Numbered from the stretch's first letter, positions 12,027-24,550 are shown. The stretch is 64,000 nt of DNA from Rhytidiadelphus loreus (GCA_947034895.1 OX344765.1:22077001-22141000); one strand, 5' to 3'. Notes: generated by a model not told the origin, from the sequence alone. Numbers and translations are program-made.

Positions 12027-12603
12027 CCCCTAAAGTCCCATTGTTCCTATGGGGGACAAAATGGATTTTGGGTAGGCTCCTATGATCTCAATTTTTACTG
12101 AAACTTTTTGAAACTTTCTTGTAAAATAGATAAACTTATGAGGTTTCCGAGAATATAATTTTTATTCCAATTGGTGCCTGAAAGCAAAAGTTATGCCACA
12201 ATAACCTCAAAATGGGGTAGACCGGGCAACAAAAAAATCCACAAAAAATTGAAATAAAAATTATAATATTTTTTTTCTTATAGATTATATTTTCTTCTAA
12301 ATGGGAATCATTGATTCATTCCATTTGGATTAGTAATGTGAAAGTTATGGAGTTTCTTGTTTTGTGGGCAATCATAGCAACTTCTTGAAAGAATTTTTTC
12401 TCTTCCACTTTGAATGCTAATATCTTTCAATTTACAAGTTCAAACATCACAAAAATTTTATCACGTGATCTAAGACAAGTGTAGAACAGGATCCTACAAT
12501 TAGATTCTAAAAAATATTTAAAAAACTTATTTCATAGGTGATTGTAGCAAAAGTGGTGGTTTTGAGTGGTTTTGGTAAATAAATGACTTTGGGACTTTCG
12601 GGG
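12027..12603. mobile_element. TTAA-flanked element with CCCC...GGGG ends (577 bp)
   Basis: The left end CCCCTAAAGTCCCA and the right end TGGGACTTTCGGGG are inverted copies. TTAA stands directly outside both ends (12023-12026 and 12604-12607). This combination is the hallmark of piggyBac-type termini. The interior is AT-rich and non-coding. Larger relatives are at 14878-15849, 36245-37206 and 60327-61258. Confidence 0.7.
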
Positions 12604-12719
12604 TTAAATGCAGTACTACAAGAGGATAAATTAGGTACTCTACTGTTAAGCCACTCCATCAATATTGATGCAGTACTGCAAAAATATTCAAAAAGTGGGT
12701 CTCTTTTTCGTGATGGTCT

Positions 12720-13050
12720 CGCAATGGCTGCAACCCCATATGCACAGTACTGTAGAGACCTAGAGATTCCACTCCCAAGTTAACTAGACCGAGGGCGAGA
12801 ACTGGGAATTGAAGACGTTTTCCGGACGCACTACTGAAGCATTGGCGGTGAACAGACCTGCAGAGGCCTAGAAATTGCATTCCCAGCTTAGCTAGACCGT
12901 GAGCGAGAATAGGCAAGACGTTTAGCGGACGCTCCACTGTAGCAGTGGCGGTGAACAGTACTGTAGAGATTCCATTCCCAGGTTAACTGGACCGAGGGCG
13001 AGATCAGGTAAGACTTTTTGCGGACGCACTACTGTGGCAGTGGTGGTGTC
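12720..13050 (+). repeat. Tandem ~100-bp repeat, about three copies (unit A)
   Basis: GC-richer repeats carrying GCGGACGC, GCAGTGGCGGTGAACAGTAC, TGTAGAGATTCCACTCCCA and GACCGAGGGCGAGA recur at about 95-102 bp (GGACGC anchors near 12823, 12925 and 13018). The same array with about five copies precedes RLK copy 3 (40627-41155). The open frames it creates are by-products of the repetition. Confidence 0.8.
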
Positions 13051-14013
13051 GTCCTTTGCACGCCGAGCTTCCCGAGAGCCCAAGAGAACCCTTTCCTTGT
13101 TCTCCGAAGTTGCTACTCCACGCACTTGGACGGTGCATTCTTGAGGAACGCAGTGGTCGCTGCCCCCGCTGGCGAACACCGGATTCAGGCTCCCCTGTGA
13201 ATTTATTTTGGTGGGTCGTGCTCGACCGAGTTGAAGTTTCCGCTCTCTTGGGCTTACCGACGAATTGAAGCTCTCTCCGAGTTGCATGCACGAGAGCAGC
13301 CTATATTGTGAGTTGTTGTTGCAGTATTTGTCCCAGGTTTCGTAGTCATCAAGCTCTAGGCACTAGGTCTTGTTTGTGTGGGAGTTCTAAGTTCGAGTTT
13401 CGGCTTTGGTGTGCGGAAGTGGTGGGCTCGATCTTGGATATTAATCTGTGGCGATATTCTCTCTTGCAGAGCCTTGAAGCCATTGAAGGAAAAAGAGCCT
13501 GCAAGCTCCGTGCGCACTCTCACCTGAAGGTACGAGTGGCTGCATGTGCATCTCTGTCGGTATGGTTGGGATTGAGATGTCTGTCTTGATCAGTTGATTC
13601 TTGCAGAGATTGGAGTCTGCCTGACATTGGGTCAAGCGAGTTCTGATCGGTTGTTATGCAAGTGGTTGATCTCCGTTGTCGTAATTAGTTGGGTAGATTC
13701 TTAGCCAGTTTGCGACTTAGCCTTCGGGTGACAGAGCGTCATGTGAATCATTAGATCAGGGTCTAGACTAGCTTCATCTCCTCGGCTGCTGTTACAAATC
13801 ACGCGGCCTAGGTCTTCGTGGTTTGGAATTTCAGTGTTGAATTGGAGAAGTGATATGACCGACCTTCAGTTCCATCTTGCAGATCCATGAATCAAGGGAA
13901 TAAAGCCTTTTGTTATCCAAATTCTCATATAAATTCTCATATTTAATGTGTGTTACACCATGTGCATCTTTCTGTGTATTGTGAAGAGTAAAATATTTAT
14001 CTTTATTGTTCTT

Positions 14014-14194
14014 AACGGATATTTCATTAAAATGGCAATATTCCACAAATTTGGCATTTTTAGGTTTAGACTATGTGGTCTGAAATGTAAACCAGTCGTA
14101 GACTTTAGACCATGTGGTCTGAAATCTATACCAGCCCTAGAAAATGAATGAAAAAATGGTGGAAGAATACCGCCATTTTAATGAAATATCCGTT
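14014..14194. mobile_element. 181-bp MITE in unit A
   Basis: The ends are near-perfect inverted repeats of about 23 bp (AACGGATATTTCATTAAAAT at the left, its complement at the right). Target duplication TCTT lies at 14010-14013 and 14195-14198. Unit B shows the empty site (TTGTTCTTGGAATGG near 42170). The centre holds a direct repeat of ATGTGGTCTGAAAT. Confidence 0.85.
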
Positions 14195-14877
14195 TCTTGG
14201 AATGATTGAGCCTAAAATTGATTCAAGCCAATTCATATCCCTTATTATGTTTCTCCATCTTTTGCAACTTGTTCATCGAGGTTGTTTTAGTTAGTTGGGA
14301 TTTTCCATGGATGTCTTCTTTACAATTTGTTATTAAAGATAGCCTTGCCATGGTCTAGTGGTTTAGATGTAAACCTTTGTAGACAAGGTTTTGTAGGTAG
14401 GGGGGGATTACTTTCTCTTTGATTGTAAAAGCAAAGGGCTATAGAATGTCGTGTTTATCACTTCTTTAGCATATAAACCAAGCTTGTGTGGTTGAAGCAT
14501 TGTGGTTGTTTTTACTATTTGTTTGGGGTGATATTTCTAATGTACAGAGTTGTGAAGGCATCACTAGTAGAAAACAGGGTCAAATGTGACCAGTGAAGAA
14601 ATGACTGGTGACTGAAAGGCTACTGAAAAATGACTCCCAGTCATTGAAATGGGGCCAAAGCTGACGTGTCGAGGGCCACAGTCATTTAGAAGTCACTTCC
14701 TACAGTACTGGATGGACTTCTAGATGAAATTTACAACCAGAATTGGTATCATCTATAGTTAAGTCTGTGTTTTGTGGCCTTATTGCTGATGTAGTTTTTG
14801 TTGAGTCATACTTGAGTTGTGCTGTCATAAAATGAGCCCAATATATGACTATGGTAGAATAGAGGAATGACTATTAA

Positions 14878-15849
14878 CCCCTCACCGCCGAAGGGGACGA
14901 AAAGTGTCCTCACATAGTCTAGCAGTCCAATTCAAAGTGTTGTAACTTTTGCATCCAATGTCCAAATTCAATAAAACTTGTTGGGAAAGTTGCGCATACT
15001 AGCCTAGTCTGTGAGGTAAAATTTTCAGATCAATCCAATATGTACAGACTTTTTGGAAGCCAATCGAAGTTCACAGGTTCAATTTGAGTTCACCAAATTG
15101 CATTTTGATGGCTGCAACTTCGGGGGCTTGTATCTTCTTCATCCAATGTCCGTTTTCAATAAAATTTGTTGGAGTATGTTCTAATTAAAGTCTAGTTATT
15201 GTGGTAAAACTTTCATGTCAATCTAAGTTTTTTTGAATGTTTGGGAGCAATTCAAAGTTCAAAATCCAGACATTTTTGAAATACAGTGAACTTCAGCGGC
15301 TTATTTCTTCTTCATACAGTGTCCGATTCCAATAATTGTTTTTGGAAAAGTTGCGCATACTAGTCTTTTTTGTGGGGTTAAAATTTCATATCAATCCAAA
15401 AAGTTATGATTGACTAAGAAGCATTTTAGTAGAGGGAGGTTCAGGCATAGATGTGTTTTCTGCAAAAAAAATAAATTCTTATTTGACATTTCAAAACAAT
15501 TTTGCAGATACAAAGAGTCAATTGAATGATATTCTCTTTCACCAATGTGTTTGTTTTTTGGTTTTGAGTCACTTTTTAGTTTAAAGTTTTTTCATTTGAG
15601 TAGATTTAGAAGTTGAAATTCACCTCCAAATGTGTTTCTAGGAAAATTTCAGCATCTTTTTTCAACACTAAAACATTATAATCTTGCAATCTATAGGGTC
15701 AAATAACTTCAAATTTGGTTGACATCATCTTCAACACGCACTCTACAAGATTGTACGGTTGAGATTTTCATACCTCAATGACATTTAGACTTATAACACT
15801 TGTAAAGCAAGGAAGCTTTTAGACATGTTTGGGCTTTGGCAATGAGGGG
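14878..15849. mobile_element. TTAA-flanked element nested in the CACTA transposon (972 bp)
   Basis: It begins CCCCTCACCGCC and ends GGCAATGAGGGG, inverted at the termini, with TTAA at 14874-14877 and 15850-15853. The interior has recurring phrases (TCTTCATCCAATGTCCG, AAAGTTGCGCATACTAG) and no coding frame. Same terminal type as 12027-12603. Confidence 0.6.
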
Positions 15850-16439
15850 TTAATGGGACACCGTGGAAATTGAACTTAAATTTACTATTTGCTGCTCTAT
15901 AAAGGTCTAGTTGCATTGTAGTCATTTTTAAGTCACAAACTGTAAGTGCACTCCAACCAGATGGACGACTTGGATGGATGGATCAGAGAGAAAATTCATA
16001 TGGACAATTCAAATGGTCAAATCAAATTGCTTCTTTTTTGAGCGATTTAGATGGATGGGTGAAAATTGCATTTTGGGGACAAATTAATGGACATGTCAGA
16101 TTATATTTGGACAATAAATAGACCACTCAAATTGTATCTCTACAACTAGTGGATGGCTCAAATTTTAGGTCAGTCGCCTTTCAACTTCTATGGTGGCTAA
16201 CATGTGGTATATTATAATTGCATCTCATTTTTTTTAGTCATTGATTAGGGCAGTTATAGAATAGTCATTGATTGGTCATTGATTAGGCATTGTTCAGTCA
16301 TTGTTCAGTCATTATTTAGTTTAATAATACATTGTGACGTGGCATCTATAGATTGCAGCTATAGTTGCTAAAAATGAACGATAGAGATTTCATCTCTCTC
16401 ATTTACAGTTAGGGTTAGGTTAGCTGCCGCCTACTTAAG

Positions 16440-16935
16440 TGCATCTTCTTCTTCTTCTTCTTCTTCTTCTTCCTCTTTGTTGATGAACACCTTCTCATTT
16501 TTTCTTCTTGTTTTTACACCAATTTTCCTAAGTAAGTCTTTAGTTTACAATCTTCTTTTTGTTGTATTGTTTTGTTGTTGTTTTGATGCTTTGTTGTTGT
16601 ATTGTTGTGTTGTTTTGTAGTGTTGTTGTTTTCTTGTATTGTTTTGTTGTTGTTTTGTGTTATTGTTTTGTATTGTTGTTGTTCTTATGTTGTGTTGTTG
16701 TTCTTGTGTAAATTGAGTTGTTGTTTTGTAGTTTTGTTACTCTGTTGTTTTGTTGTTTTGTTGTTTTGTTGTTTTGCTATTTTGTTGTTTGTTGTTTTGC
16801 TGTTTTGTTGTGCTGTTTTGTTGTTTTGCTATTTTATTATTTTGTTGCTTTGCTGTTGTACTGATTTGTTCATTTTCTATTTTGGTGTTTTGTTGATTTG
16901 TGGTTTGATTTGTGGTTTTGTTGTTGGATGTTTTT
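16440..16935. repeat. Low-complexity TTC and TTGTT/TTTTG tracts
   Basis: A (TTC)n run at about 16447-16472 is followed by an imperfect TGTTTTGTTG repeat from about 16560. The Cys/Leu/Phe-rich open frame on + and the Gln/Asn/Thr-rich frame on - are products of this composition, not genes. Confidence 0.8.
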
Positions 16936-16974
16936 AGTTGGTAGTGGGCTGCAATTTTCAATGGACCAAAAATG

Positions 16975-17200
16975 TCAAAACAATGACTACCACATCATCA
17001 CCAATGACTATCATATGACTCATATATGATTGATACAACTCAAAAACAACTATCATATGACTCATATATGACTAGCACTGTAACTCAAAAACGACTATTA
17101 TATGATTCATATATGATTGACACAACTCAAAAACGACTATCATATGACTCATATATGACTGATGCAACTCAAAAATGACTGAACTCAATTAAAAAATGAC
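16975..17200 (+). repeat. Tandem subterminal repeats of the CACTA element
   Basis: About four copies of a unit of roughly 55 bp containing ACTATCATATGACTCATATA and ACAACTCAAAAACGAC. Repeats of this kind near the ends usually serve as transposase-binding sites in CACTA elements; that role is inferred. Confidence 0.65.
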
Positions 17201-19081
17201 TAAAATTTCACAGTTTTAGCCAAAATCATAACTACAAAATGACTAACATGATCTGAAATCTTCCATATTAATTAAATGGGTCATTCTTGAATCAGCCAAT
17301 AATAAACCTCCACGTGTACAAACCACATCAGCTATCCCATATTATCACATCCGAATGAAGTTCCACATCAGCAAGGATGAAAAAGAATGAGCCAGTCCTA
17401 AATGACTATCTGGTCCGTAATCACTCGTCATCTATGACTCTAAGTCCAAAATCTGCTTTCAGTCATACTGTCGTCATAAGTGTCCGAAATGACTGGTTAT
17501 GTAGTCATAGACAGTAGTCATTGATAGCCCCTTTTCTACTAGTGCATTGAGGGAATCAAGCAAGGCATTGTGCGAGTCTTGAAGTTCAGGTTTCAGTTGC
17601 AACGTTGTTGGCATTTGGTGGATTCAGCTTGTAATCAGTTAAAGTAAGTTCTAATTGCATTTGAATGTGTTTCTATTTTTTGCAATTGTCTATATGGCAA
17701 CCTAAATCGATAGGAATCTTAACGTGGGTGGGTGACACTAACATGTAGGGTTTTTCTTGTTCTTTTTGAGAGTGTCAAGATAGTGATCACATAAACTTGG
17801 TGAAGTACTATAGTCCTACATTCATAAATATTTAGAATAGAAAAATCACATTTCTACTATATTCATGCACTTTTTCATTCACATTTGGAGAATTTGTCCA
17901 CATTTTAAACAAAAATGAATTTCTTTTGGTGAAATTGACAACTTTTATTTGGCAAAAAGAAAAAATTAAAACTTTCAATTGGTACAATTTGGCCCTATGG
18001 TGCCAAAAAAAAAGGTTGCTATAACATTAGCAAAGGAACTTGACATTGTATTCTTTAAGATCAATAATCTAGTATAATGGTCAATGAGATATAATATAAT
18101 AATTATAATTTACTATTAAATTATGCAATAAATCACTCTTGCATGTAAAGCATTTTTAGTATTTGATTTCATCATAATCTTTGATTGGAAGCAAAAAATT
18201 ATTGTTGATTTCATAATTAAATAATAAAATAAATTTTATCAATTATAAAATGTTTTAGAATAGTTTGAAATTTTGTATTGCAATCAAAACTTACAATGAC
18301 AAACATAATTTCATAATAAAAATTTAAAATCTATTTTATAGGTAGAAAATACAAATGAAACACACATAATATTGTGTATTTTGGATTCTATCATGTGGAT
18401 TCTGCAATTGAAATATGTTTTAGTGCTTGGGTTTTTTTCAAAATTTCAGAATGTAGTAGAAACAAAATTGGCCAAGCTTCATATTCTTAGTTTAACTCAA
18501 ATACCCAAATATGGTTAGTATCTACTTGTATCACTTCCCTTGATTACTAAGTTTTGATAGTGTTACAAAGTCTAAGCAAGGAGTGCATTGCTAGGTGTTG
18601 TGGTGTTGTAATCCATGTTTATAATAGAACTTCCTACTCAATTGTTTTGAAGGTATGGTTCTTCAATTTCTCCAAATTTCTATTGGTCTTTAATTTGTTT
18701 CTTCTTGATGGAAATAAAATCTCCACTCCAATTGGCTTACCAATAGTTTAAAAACAATTTGGTGGAAGTCCTTGAAAATTTTGAGTTGAGTGGATTAGGG
18801 AGTATTTTGAATTTGAGAGTGTCCTTTGGATTCTTGTTATGAGTATAGATCGGTTTGGCATGTAGCTTAGCAAAGGGGTCCTCTTAGGAGAAGCAACCAT
18901 AAAGCAAATGACTTGATATTTTTCGAATTTAACAAAAGTTTTTTTTGTTGAAATCAGAATGTTTTGAGCCATAAGCAGTGAAGCCTACTTTGAGTATTAG
19001 GCACATCCGGGAAATTGAAGACTTGTTAAGGCCAAGTGTTTTTAGCGGACCCATTTGGATTTTAAGATGCAGAGGAGGAAT

Positions 19082-22000
19082 ATGGATGGTAGACGACTAT
19101 GCAAGGTTTATCTCTTGTGGACCATGGCATGTACCAGTGTGCTGTCTGGATGTGTGTTGTGTCTAAATGAAGAAGGCCAGGTGTTATTCAAGTGGAAGCA
19201 AGATGTTTTAGAGGATGTAGACAACATCTTGAACAACAGGAATGCCTCAGACAATACTCCTTGTTTGTGGAATGGTGTGAGATGCATCCAAGATTCCGTA
19301 ACAGCATTGGATTTCTCCCCTTTGCCTTTTTGCCATTTGGTTGGCGACATCTATGTCCTCACTCCTTGTAAGTGCCTTTGTCTTGTTATGGATTTGTTAT
19401 TTCAAATGATGTACATGATTTTGAAATGGTGCTTTGTATAGGCAACAATTAACTTTTAATTTGGATGAGATTAGCTTAATTGACATAGAATGTGTTGGCA
19501 TGCAGCAAAGTTTGTCAATCTTACAATTTTTAACGTGGGAAATACGAGTTTGAGCGGAAATGTCCCTGAAGACATTGTAAATTGTTCCAAATTGGTGTAC
19601 TTGAACCTGAGTTGGACCCTTATAGATGGGAGATTTCTAGATGACTTTCCTAAACTCCAACATCTACAAGTACTCGACTTAACAGCTGCTTTCTTCGAGG
19701 GCACCCTAGAGAACAAATTTGACAAGCTCCAGGAGCTGCGAGTTTTGCGTCTTCCATGGAACTACTTCGAAGGCCAGATGCCAGATTCCATACTTTCATT
19801 GACAAAGCTTGAGGAATTGGCTATATCACATAACAATTGGAATGGTACACTACCATTGGGCTTCTTCACCATTCCAAATCTGAAAGTTTTGTGGTTAGGC
19901 TCAGACTTGGACACCTTAGACATGGTGCAATGGCCGAATGTGAGCATATGGGAGGGCTTGGAAGATCTTCGCTTGCACGGTGTGAATTTCCCACCATCTC
20001 TTTTCCTGACAAGGCTATTGACATTGACGAGGTTGAAGACTCTCAATCTTCAAAGGTGCCATATCATAGGTCCTATTCCCATTCTTGAGAATTTGACTCA
20101 TTTGGAAGAACTCAATTTGGCCAACAATTCATTCAACGGCCACATTCCAGACATATTCATAAATATGCCAAACTTGACAGTACTATGGCTTTTTACAAAT
20201 CAACTAACGGGGTCACTTCCATCTTCTCTATTCAAATGCAAAAGGCTTTGGAATTTTCTTGCTTTTGAAAATGGCTTGAGTGGAGACTTCTCAGGCCTAG
20301 GAAATTTGAAGGGTAGCTTAACTTGGATTGACATGGAGTAAAATAACTACAGTGGAGAGATTCCGGCCAGTCTGGGAAATTTGACACTTCTCACACGCCT
20401 TTCCTTGAACGGAAATAATCTTAGTGGACAAATTCCACCTATTTTGGGGAGCTTGTCGCTCATCACGTATCTGGATCTTGGTCAAAATCATTTAAGTGGA
20501 CCGATTCCTCCTGAAATTGCCAACAAGACACACTTATCAACACTTTATCTCCAACAAAACCAATTGACTGGTGAAATCCCATATGATCTTGGGAAAAATA
20601 CTTTGCTTCAAACGGTGGACTTGGGGCACAATCTCTTTGAAGGTCCTTTGCCTCCATATCTTTGTTGGAACAACAATGTGAGTTTGCAATATCTTGGAAT
20701 ATATCAATGCAAACTAACTGGTATGATTCCTGAGACATATGGCAATTGTACAAACTTGAATGTATTGCGATTAGATGGCAACAAACTTGAAGGACCTGTG
20801 CCATCGAGCTTGTGGAGAGGAGCCAATTTGGTGAGAATGCAATTGAGTGAAAACCACTTGAACGGAAGTATGCACACTAGCATTGGAAATGCAAAGTCTC
20901 TCTCCATCTTATTTGTGCAAGGCAATCAATTTTCGGGTCCCATTCCTTCAGAGATTGGACAAACCAGCTTGGTCAAGTTCCAAGCCAACTCCAATGGATT
21001 CAATGGCACCCTCCCTCCTTTGCTTGGAAACTTGTCAAGCTTGACGCAACTTATATTGGGTGCCAATTCGTTCCATGGTGCCATTCCTTCTAGCCTTGGA
21101 AATTGCTCTGAGCTTTTTCAATTGGACCTTTCTAGGAACCATCTAGATGGCACCATTCCTGACGAACTAGCCCACCTCAAGAAATTGAGCGTTCTAGATG
21201 TCTCAGAGAACAACCTCACAGGATCCATCCCTATAGGCTTGTTCAACTTGGTAAATTTGCAAGTGTTGAATGTAGCTTTTAACAACTTGTCGGGTGTCAT
21301 CCCAATGGAGGGAAATGGAGCAAAGTTTGTGACAGTGAACTTCACTGGAAATCCGTATTTGTGCGTGGAAGGCTCTTGTGGCTCCAATTCAACCACCCAA
21401 GACTTGGCATCCAAGAGAGATAAAAAGAAACCATGGATGGTGGGGGTAGGGGTGTTTGGTGTAGTGGTGTTTTTGTTGTTTATAGTATTCGTTTTTGTTT
21501 TCAGAAGCTACATTGGTCGTGCCTTCAAAAGGGATGTTTCACACTTGCCTGAGGAGGAAAGCTCATGGACGTTGACATCGTTTCACAATAAAGTGTACCA
21601 TGAAGATGAGGTCACAGCCTTGGAAGAAGAAAATCTGATTGAAGTTGGCGGTTCTGGTCAAGTGTATAAGGTCACTCTAAGTGATGGTGAGATAGTGGCT
21701 GTAAAGAAACTTTGGAATGTGAAGAAAGAAGAGAGGCGATGTGATCACGGCTTTGGTACCGAGGTTCGAAAAGACCTTTGTTGGTTTCCATTGGTTTCCA
21801 AGGTACAAGTGTAGTTCTTTGCAAATGATGAGTTGTTCTTCCAAATTTGACTATGAATGTACATGGGATTTGCTTGTTTGGATGGGGTGTAGTTGAAGAC
21901 AGTGGCCAACATCCGTCACCGCCACATTGTGAAGCTTTTGTGTAGTTGTACCAAGGGTGATAACAACCTTTTGGTGTACGAGTACATGCCCAACGGCAGC

Positions 22001-22879
22001 TTGGGAGATTTGTTGCATGGCCCCATGACAAATCCAATCCCATGGGAAATGCGCTACAAAATAGCTATGGGGGCTGCTTCGGTTCGTTACTATAGTCCAT
22101 TCCTCATGCTCCCAAGTTAGAATTGTGACCACTCCATTTTTTATTTTACTGGATTTTTTAGGGTGAATTGAGTGTATGTGGATGCTTGGAGGATAATTAT
22201 AAAATTTTGCATTGTCTATATTTGAAGGGATTGGAGTATTTGCATCATAATTGCTCTCCTCAAATTCTCCACCGGGATGTGAAGTCCAACAACATTTTGG
22301 TGGACTTGGAGTATGAAGCACACTTGGCTGATTTTGGGATTGCAAGAATGGTGGATTCGGGAATATCGCTTGACTTATCTTCAGTTGCGGGCTCAGTGGG
22401 CTACATCCCTCCAGGTGGAGAGTTAGATTCATTCATTTGTCCATGGCTATGCTTGTAGGAGGTAGTGAACTTTTTGAAAATGTGGAGTTGGTCAATCATC
22501 ATTTCAAGTTGCAATAGGTTGATATGACTAGGGTGTGACTGGGGTTGGGATGTTGGGTGCAGAATACTCGTTTGGAACTCGAGTGACAGAAAAAATTGAT
22601 ATCTACAGCTTTGGAGTTGTGTTGATGGAGTTGGTGACTGGAAAACGAGCTGCAAACCCATTGGAGGGTGTGGATGAAGGAAATTTAGTGCAATGGGTTC
22701 ATAACAGAGTATTAACACCAAAAGGGTTGTGTGAGATCCTAGACTCCAAGTGTGGGACGAGTTCACAAAGTGAGATGGTTGAAGTCCTACGAGTGGGGTT
22801 ATTGTGCACCAATTACACGCCTGCAATTCGTCCTTCAATGCGTGAGGTGGTGAAAATGCTTACAAACATAGCTACCTAG
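19082..22879 (+). pseudogene. LRR receptor-like kinase, copy 2 (nonsense mutation in LRR domain)
   Basis: Full-length gene model by comparison with copy 3: exons 19082-19367, 19506-21763, 21893-22081, 22228-22414 and 22563-22879. It has a signal peptide ([20 protein letters not shown]), an LRR N-terminal cap, LRRs, a membrane helix and a kinase. TAA at 20339-20341 (codon 374), in the segment WIDME-stop-NNYSGEIP, ends the frame before the membrane helix; copies 1 and 3 read sense codons there. Other damage: the cap tryptophan of NxWNASD is Arg, and the glycine loop GAGGSG is EVGGSG, losing its first glycine. HRD and DFG remain. If transcribed it could give a secreted LRR-only product of 373 residues; a plain pseudogene is more likely. 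From about 20886 to past the stop it is nearly identical to copy 1, introns included. The 3' flank to 23312 is shared with copies 1 and 3. Confidence 0.88.
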
Positions 22880-23312
22880 TTGGACATGAATGCTGGCTGC
22901 AATAAGGATTTAGAAGGCTCTTCAGTTTGATGTAGTTGTATAAAGTTGACTATAGAATTGATGTTGCACTTATTTTGTGGCTTGTAATCGAGTGTTTTGG
23001 TGGGCTTCAATATTTTTGATGAATGGGAGCAATTGCAAAGATCAGCTTAAACACATGAAACTTGATGAATTTTATGATTGCATGACTTGTAGGTGCTTGT
23101 GTATCTTGCCATATAGAATAGATTTTCTTGACTTGTTTTTAGTAATCTTAATTATATTTTGCTTTTGCATGTTTGTATCATTTGGAAAAGGAGAACAAAC
23201 TTAAATTATTACGAAATCATATAGCCTTCAAGTCACATTATGAAATTGGATATGCACAAGATTTGCAAATAGAAGATTTTTAAACCCAATCATGGTCAAA
23301 GTTACACCACCT

Positions 23313-24550
23313 CACAAAAGTTGAAAAGGGGTCAAATGTAACGAGCAAAAAAATGATTAATCACTATTTGTGACTAAACAATACTAGTAGTCATAAAAAT
23401 GGCATTAAAGCTGACATGTGTTAAGGTGCAATCATTTAGCAGTAATGAACCCAAGTAGTGGACAATGCCTGAATGAAAACAACAACGAGAACCATTGTCA
23501 TTCATGATTATGTTGATGTTCTGCTTTGTCGCAAATGTGGACTATAGGGAGTAATGCTTTAGTTCTATAGTCATATATTGAGCACAATTTGTGACTATAG
23601 AATAACAAAAGAATGATTGATAATGGGATATAGTAGAAATGATGTTTTATCATTTCATTTTATTAAATTCTATAAAAGAAATAGTTGCGTTCTAGTCATT
23701 TTGGGGGTATTAAACTAAGCCTAGTGTTTAACTTCAAGAATACTTAGAAGTCATTGACTACCGTGTGACTGCAAAGCCACATGGGCGTTGACAACCTAAG
23801 TACACATATGAAAAGTTCTCTGAACTCACAATTCGAAGTGGCCTATAAAAATAAGGAGACAACATAGCAGACACAATGTAGCCCTTTAAGAGTACTAGAT
23901 ACAAGTGACTGCGACTTACGCCTTCACTGCATTGACAAAGAAACATACATCACAACTACTTTTCACACATTTAGTTTGAAACTATGAAAGCGAGGACACT
24001 ACGAGGAAAAAAATAAGGAGTGATTTTGGAAGCTACGCTGCATGGAAAAAAATGGGAATGAAATAGGGAGCTCTTGAAGTCTGGAGATGATTGTGAACAA
24101 AAAATGGGAGGTGCTCCAGACTGTTTCTATAAAACAAGAATAGGAAAAAAATGGGGAGTTCTTGCAGCTTGGTTCTATGGAAAAAAATATAGAGCTGTTG
24201 AAGCGAGCCCAAGGGCAAGAAGATAGGCACTTACTGAAGGAAGCCTTTGTGGAAACATTTACGAGCTACCAAAAAAGTTAAGGGAGAAAAAAATTAGGTT
24301 TAGGCATTGCTAGAGGAGACCATGTGGAATATTCTATAAAGAATCATAGCTTCTAGGCATGCATGTTCAAAGCGCAAGAAGCAAGGAAGAAAGCAAAAAA
24401 AGGGAGACTAGTTGAAGGCTGAACCCACTTCAAAGCTAATGACACTTCTCCTAATAGGTGCGCATCATACATCCATGACTTTTGTGTGACTCCAACGTCA
24501 CTTGTTTTTTGACCATAACTACTAAGTGACTCCACTGCGATTTTAATATA
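23313..24550. mobile_element. Degraded CACTA-like element, left end only
   Basis: The start (CACAAAAGTTGAAAAGGGGTC) and the following 40 bp resemble the left end of the 14562 CACTA element (both contain GGGTCAAATGT and a run of ATGA/ACT motifs). It interrupts the 3' flank that copies 1 and 3 share, at the ACCACCTCAC position. I found no convincing right end, so the end coordinate is a guess. No coding sequence was recognised. Confidence 0.45.

Larger units (their letters stand above)
14562..17544. mobile_element. Non-autonomous CACTA transposon, 2983 bp
   Basis: The ends are CACTAGTAGAAAA and TTTTCTACTAGTG. The 3-bp duplication CAT is at 14559-14561 and 17545-17547. Unit B near 42540 carries the uninterrupted site (GAAGGCATTGAGGG), which fixes both borders. 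Subterminal AGTCAT motifs are frequent. No transposase frame was found. It contains a nested TTAA-flanked element (14878-15849), a TTC microsatellite (about 16447-16472), a TTGTT/TTTTG tract (16560-16930) and short tandem repeats (16980-17200). Confidence 0.93.
12680..19081 (+). repeat. Duplicated upstream unit A (before RLK copy 2)
   Basis: This stretch, minus the insertions at 14014-14194 and 14562-17544, aligns with 40640-44729 upstream of RLK copy 3. A truncated inverted copy lies at 26040-29248. 13050-13620 is GC-richer with AG|GT-like and TTGCAG-like borders, which suggests a spliced non-coding leader or lncRNA. Its open frames are not preserved in the inverted copy, where the frame changes after the shared CSICPRFRS stretch, so coding is unlikely. 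Unit A lacks about 90 bp present in unit B near 41815-41910. Confidence 0.75.

Noticed and set aside
13308..13589. 93-residue + frame conserved in unit B
   Set aside because: The inverted copy changes frame partway and the peptide shows no domain; better explained as a conserved non-coding leader.
16602..16961. 111-residue Cys/Leu/Phe-rich frame on + and Gln/Asn/Thr frame on -
   Set aside because: Both are readings of a TTGTT/TTTTG low-complexity tract inside a CACTA element.
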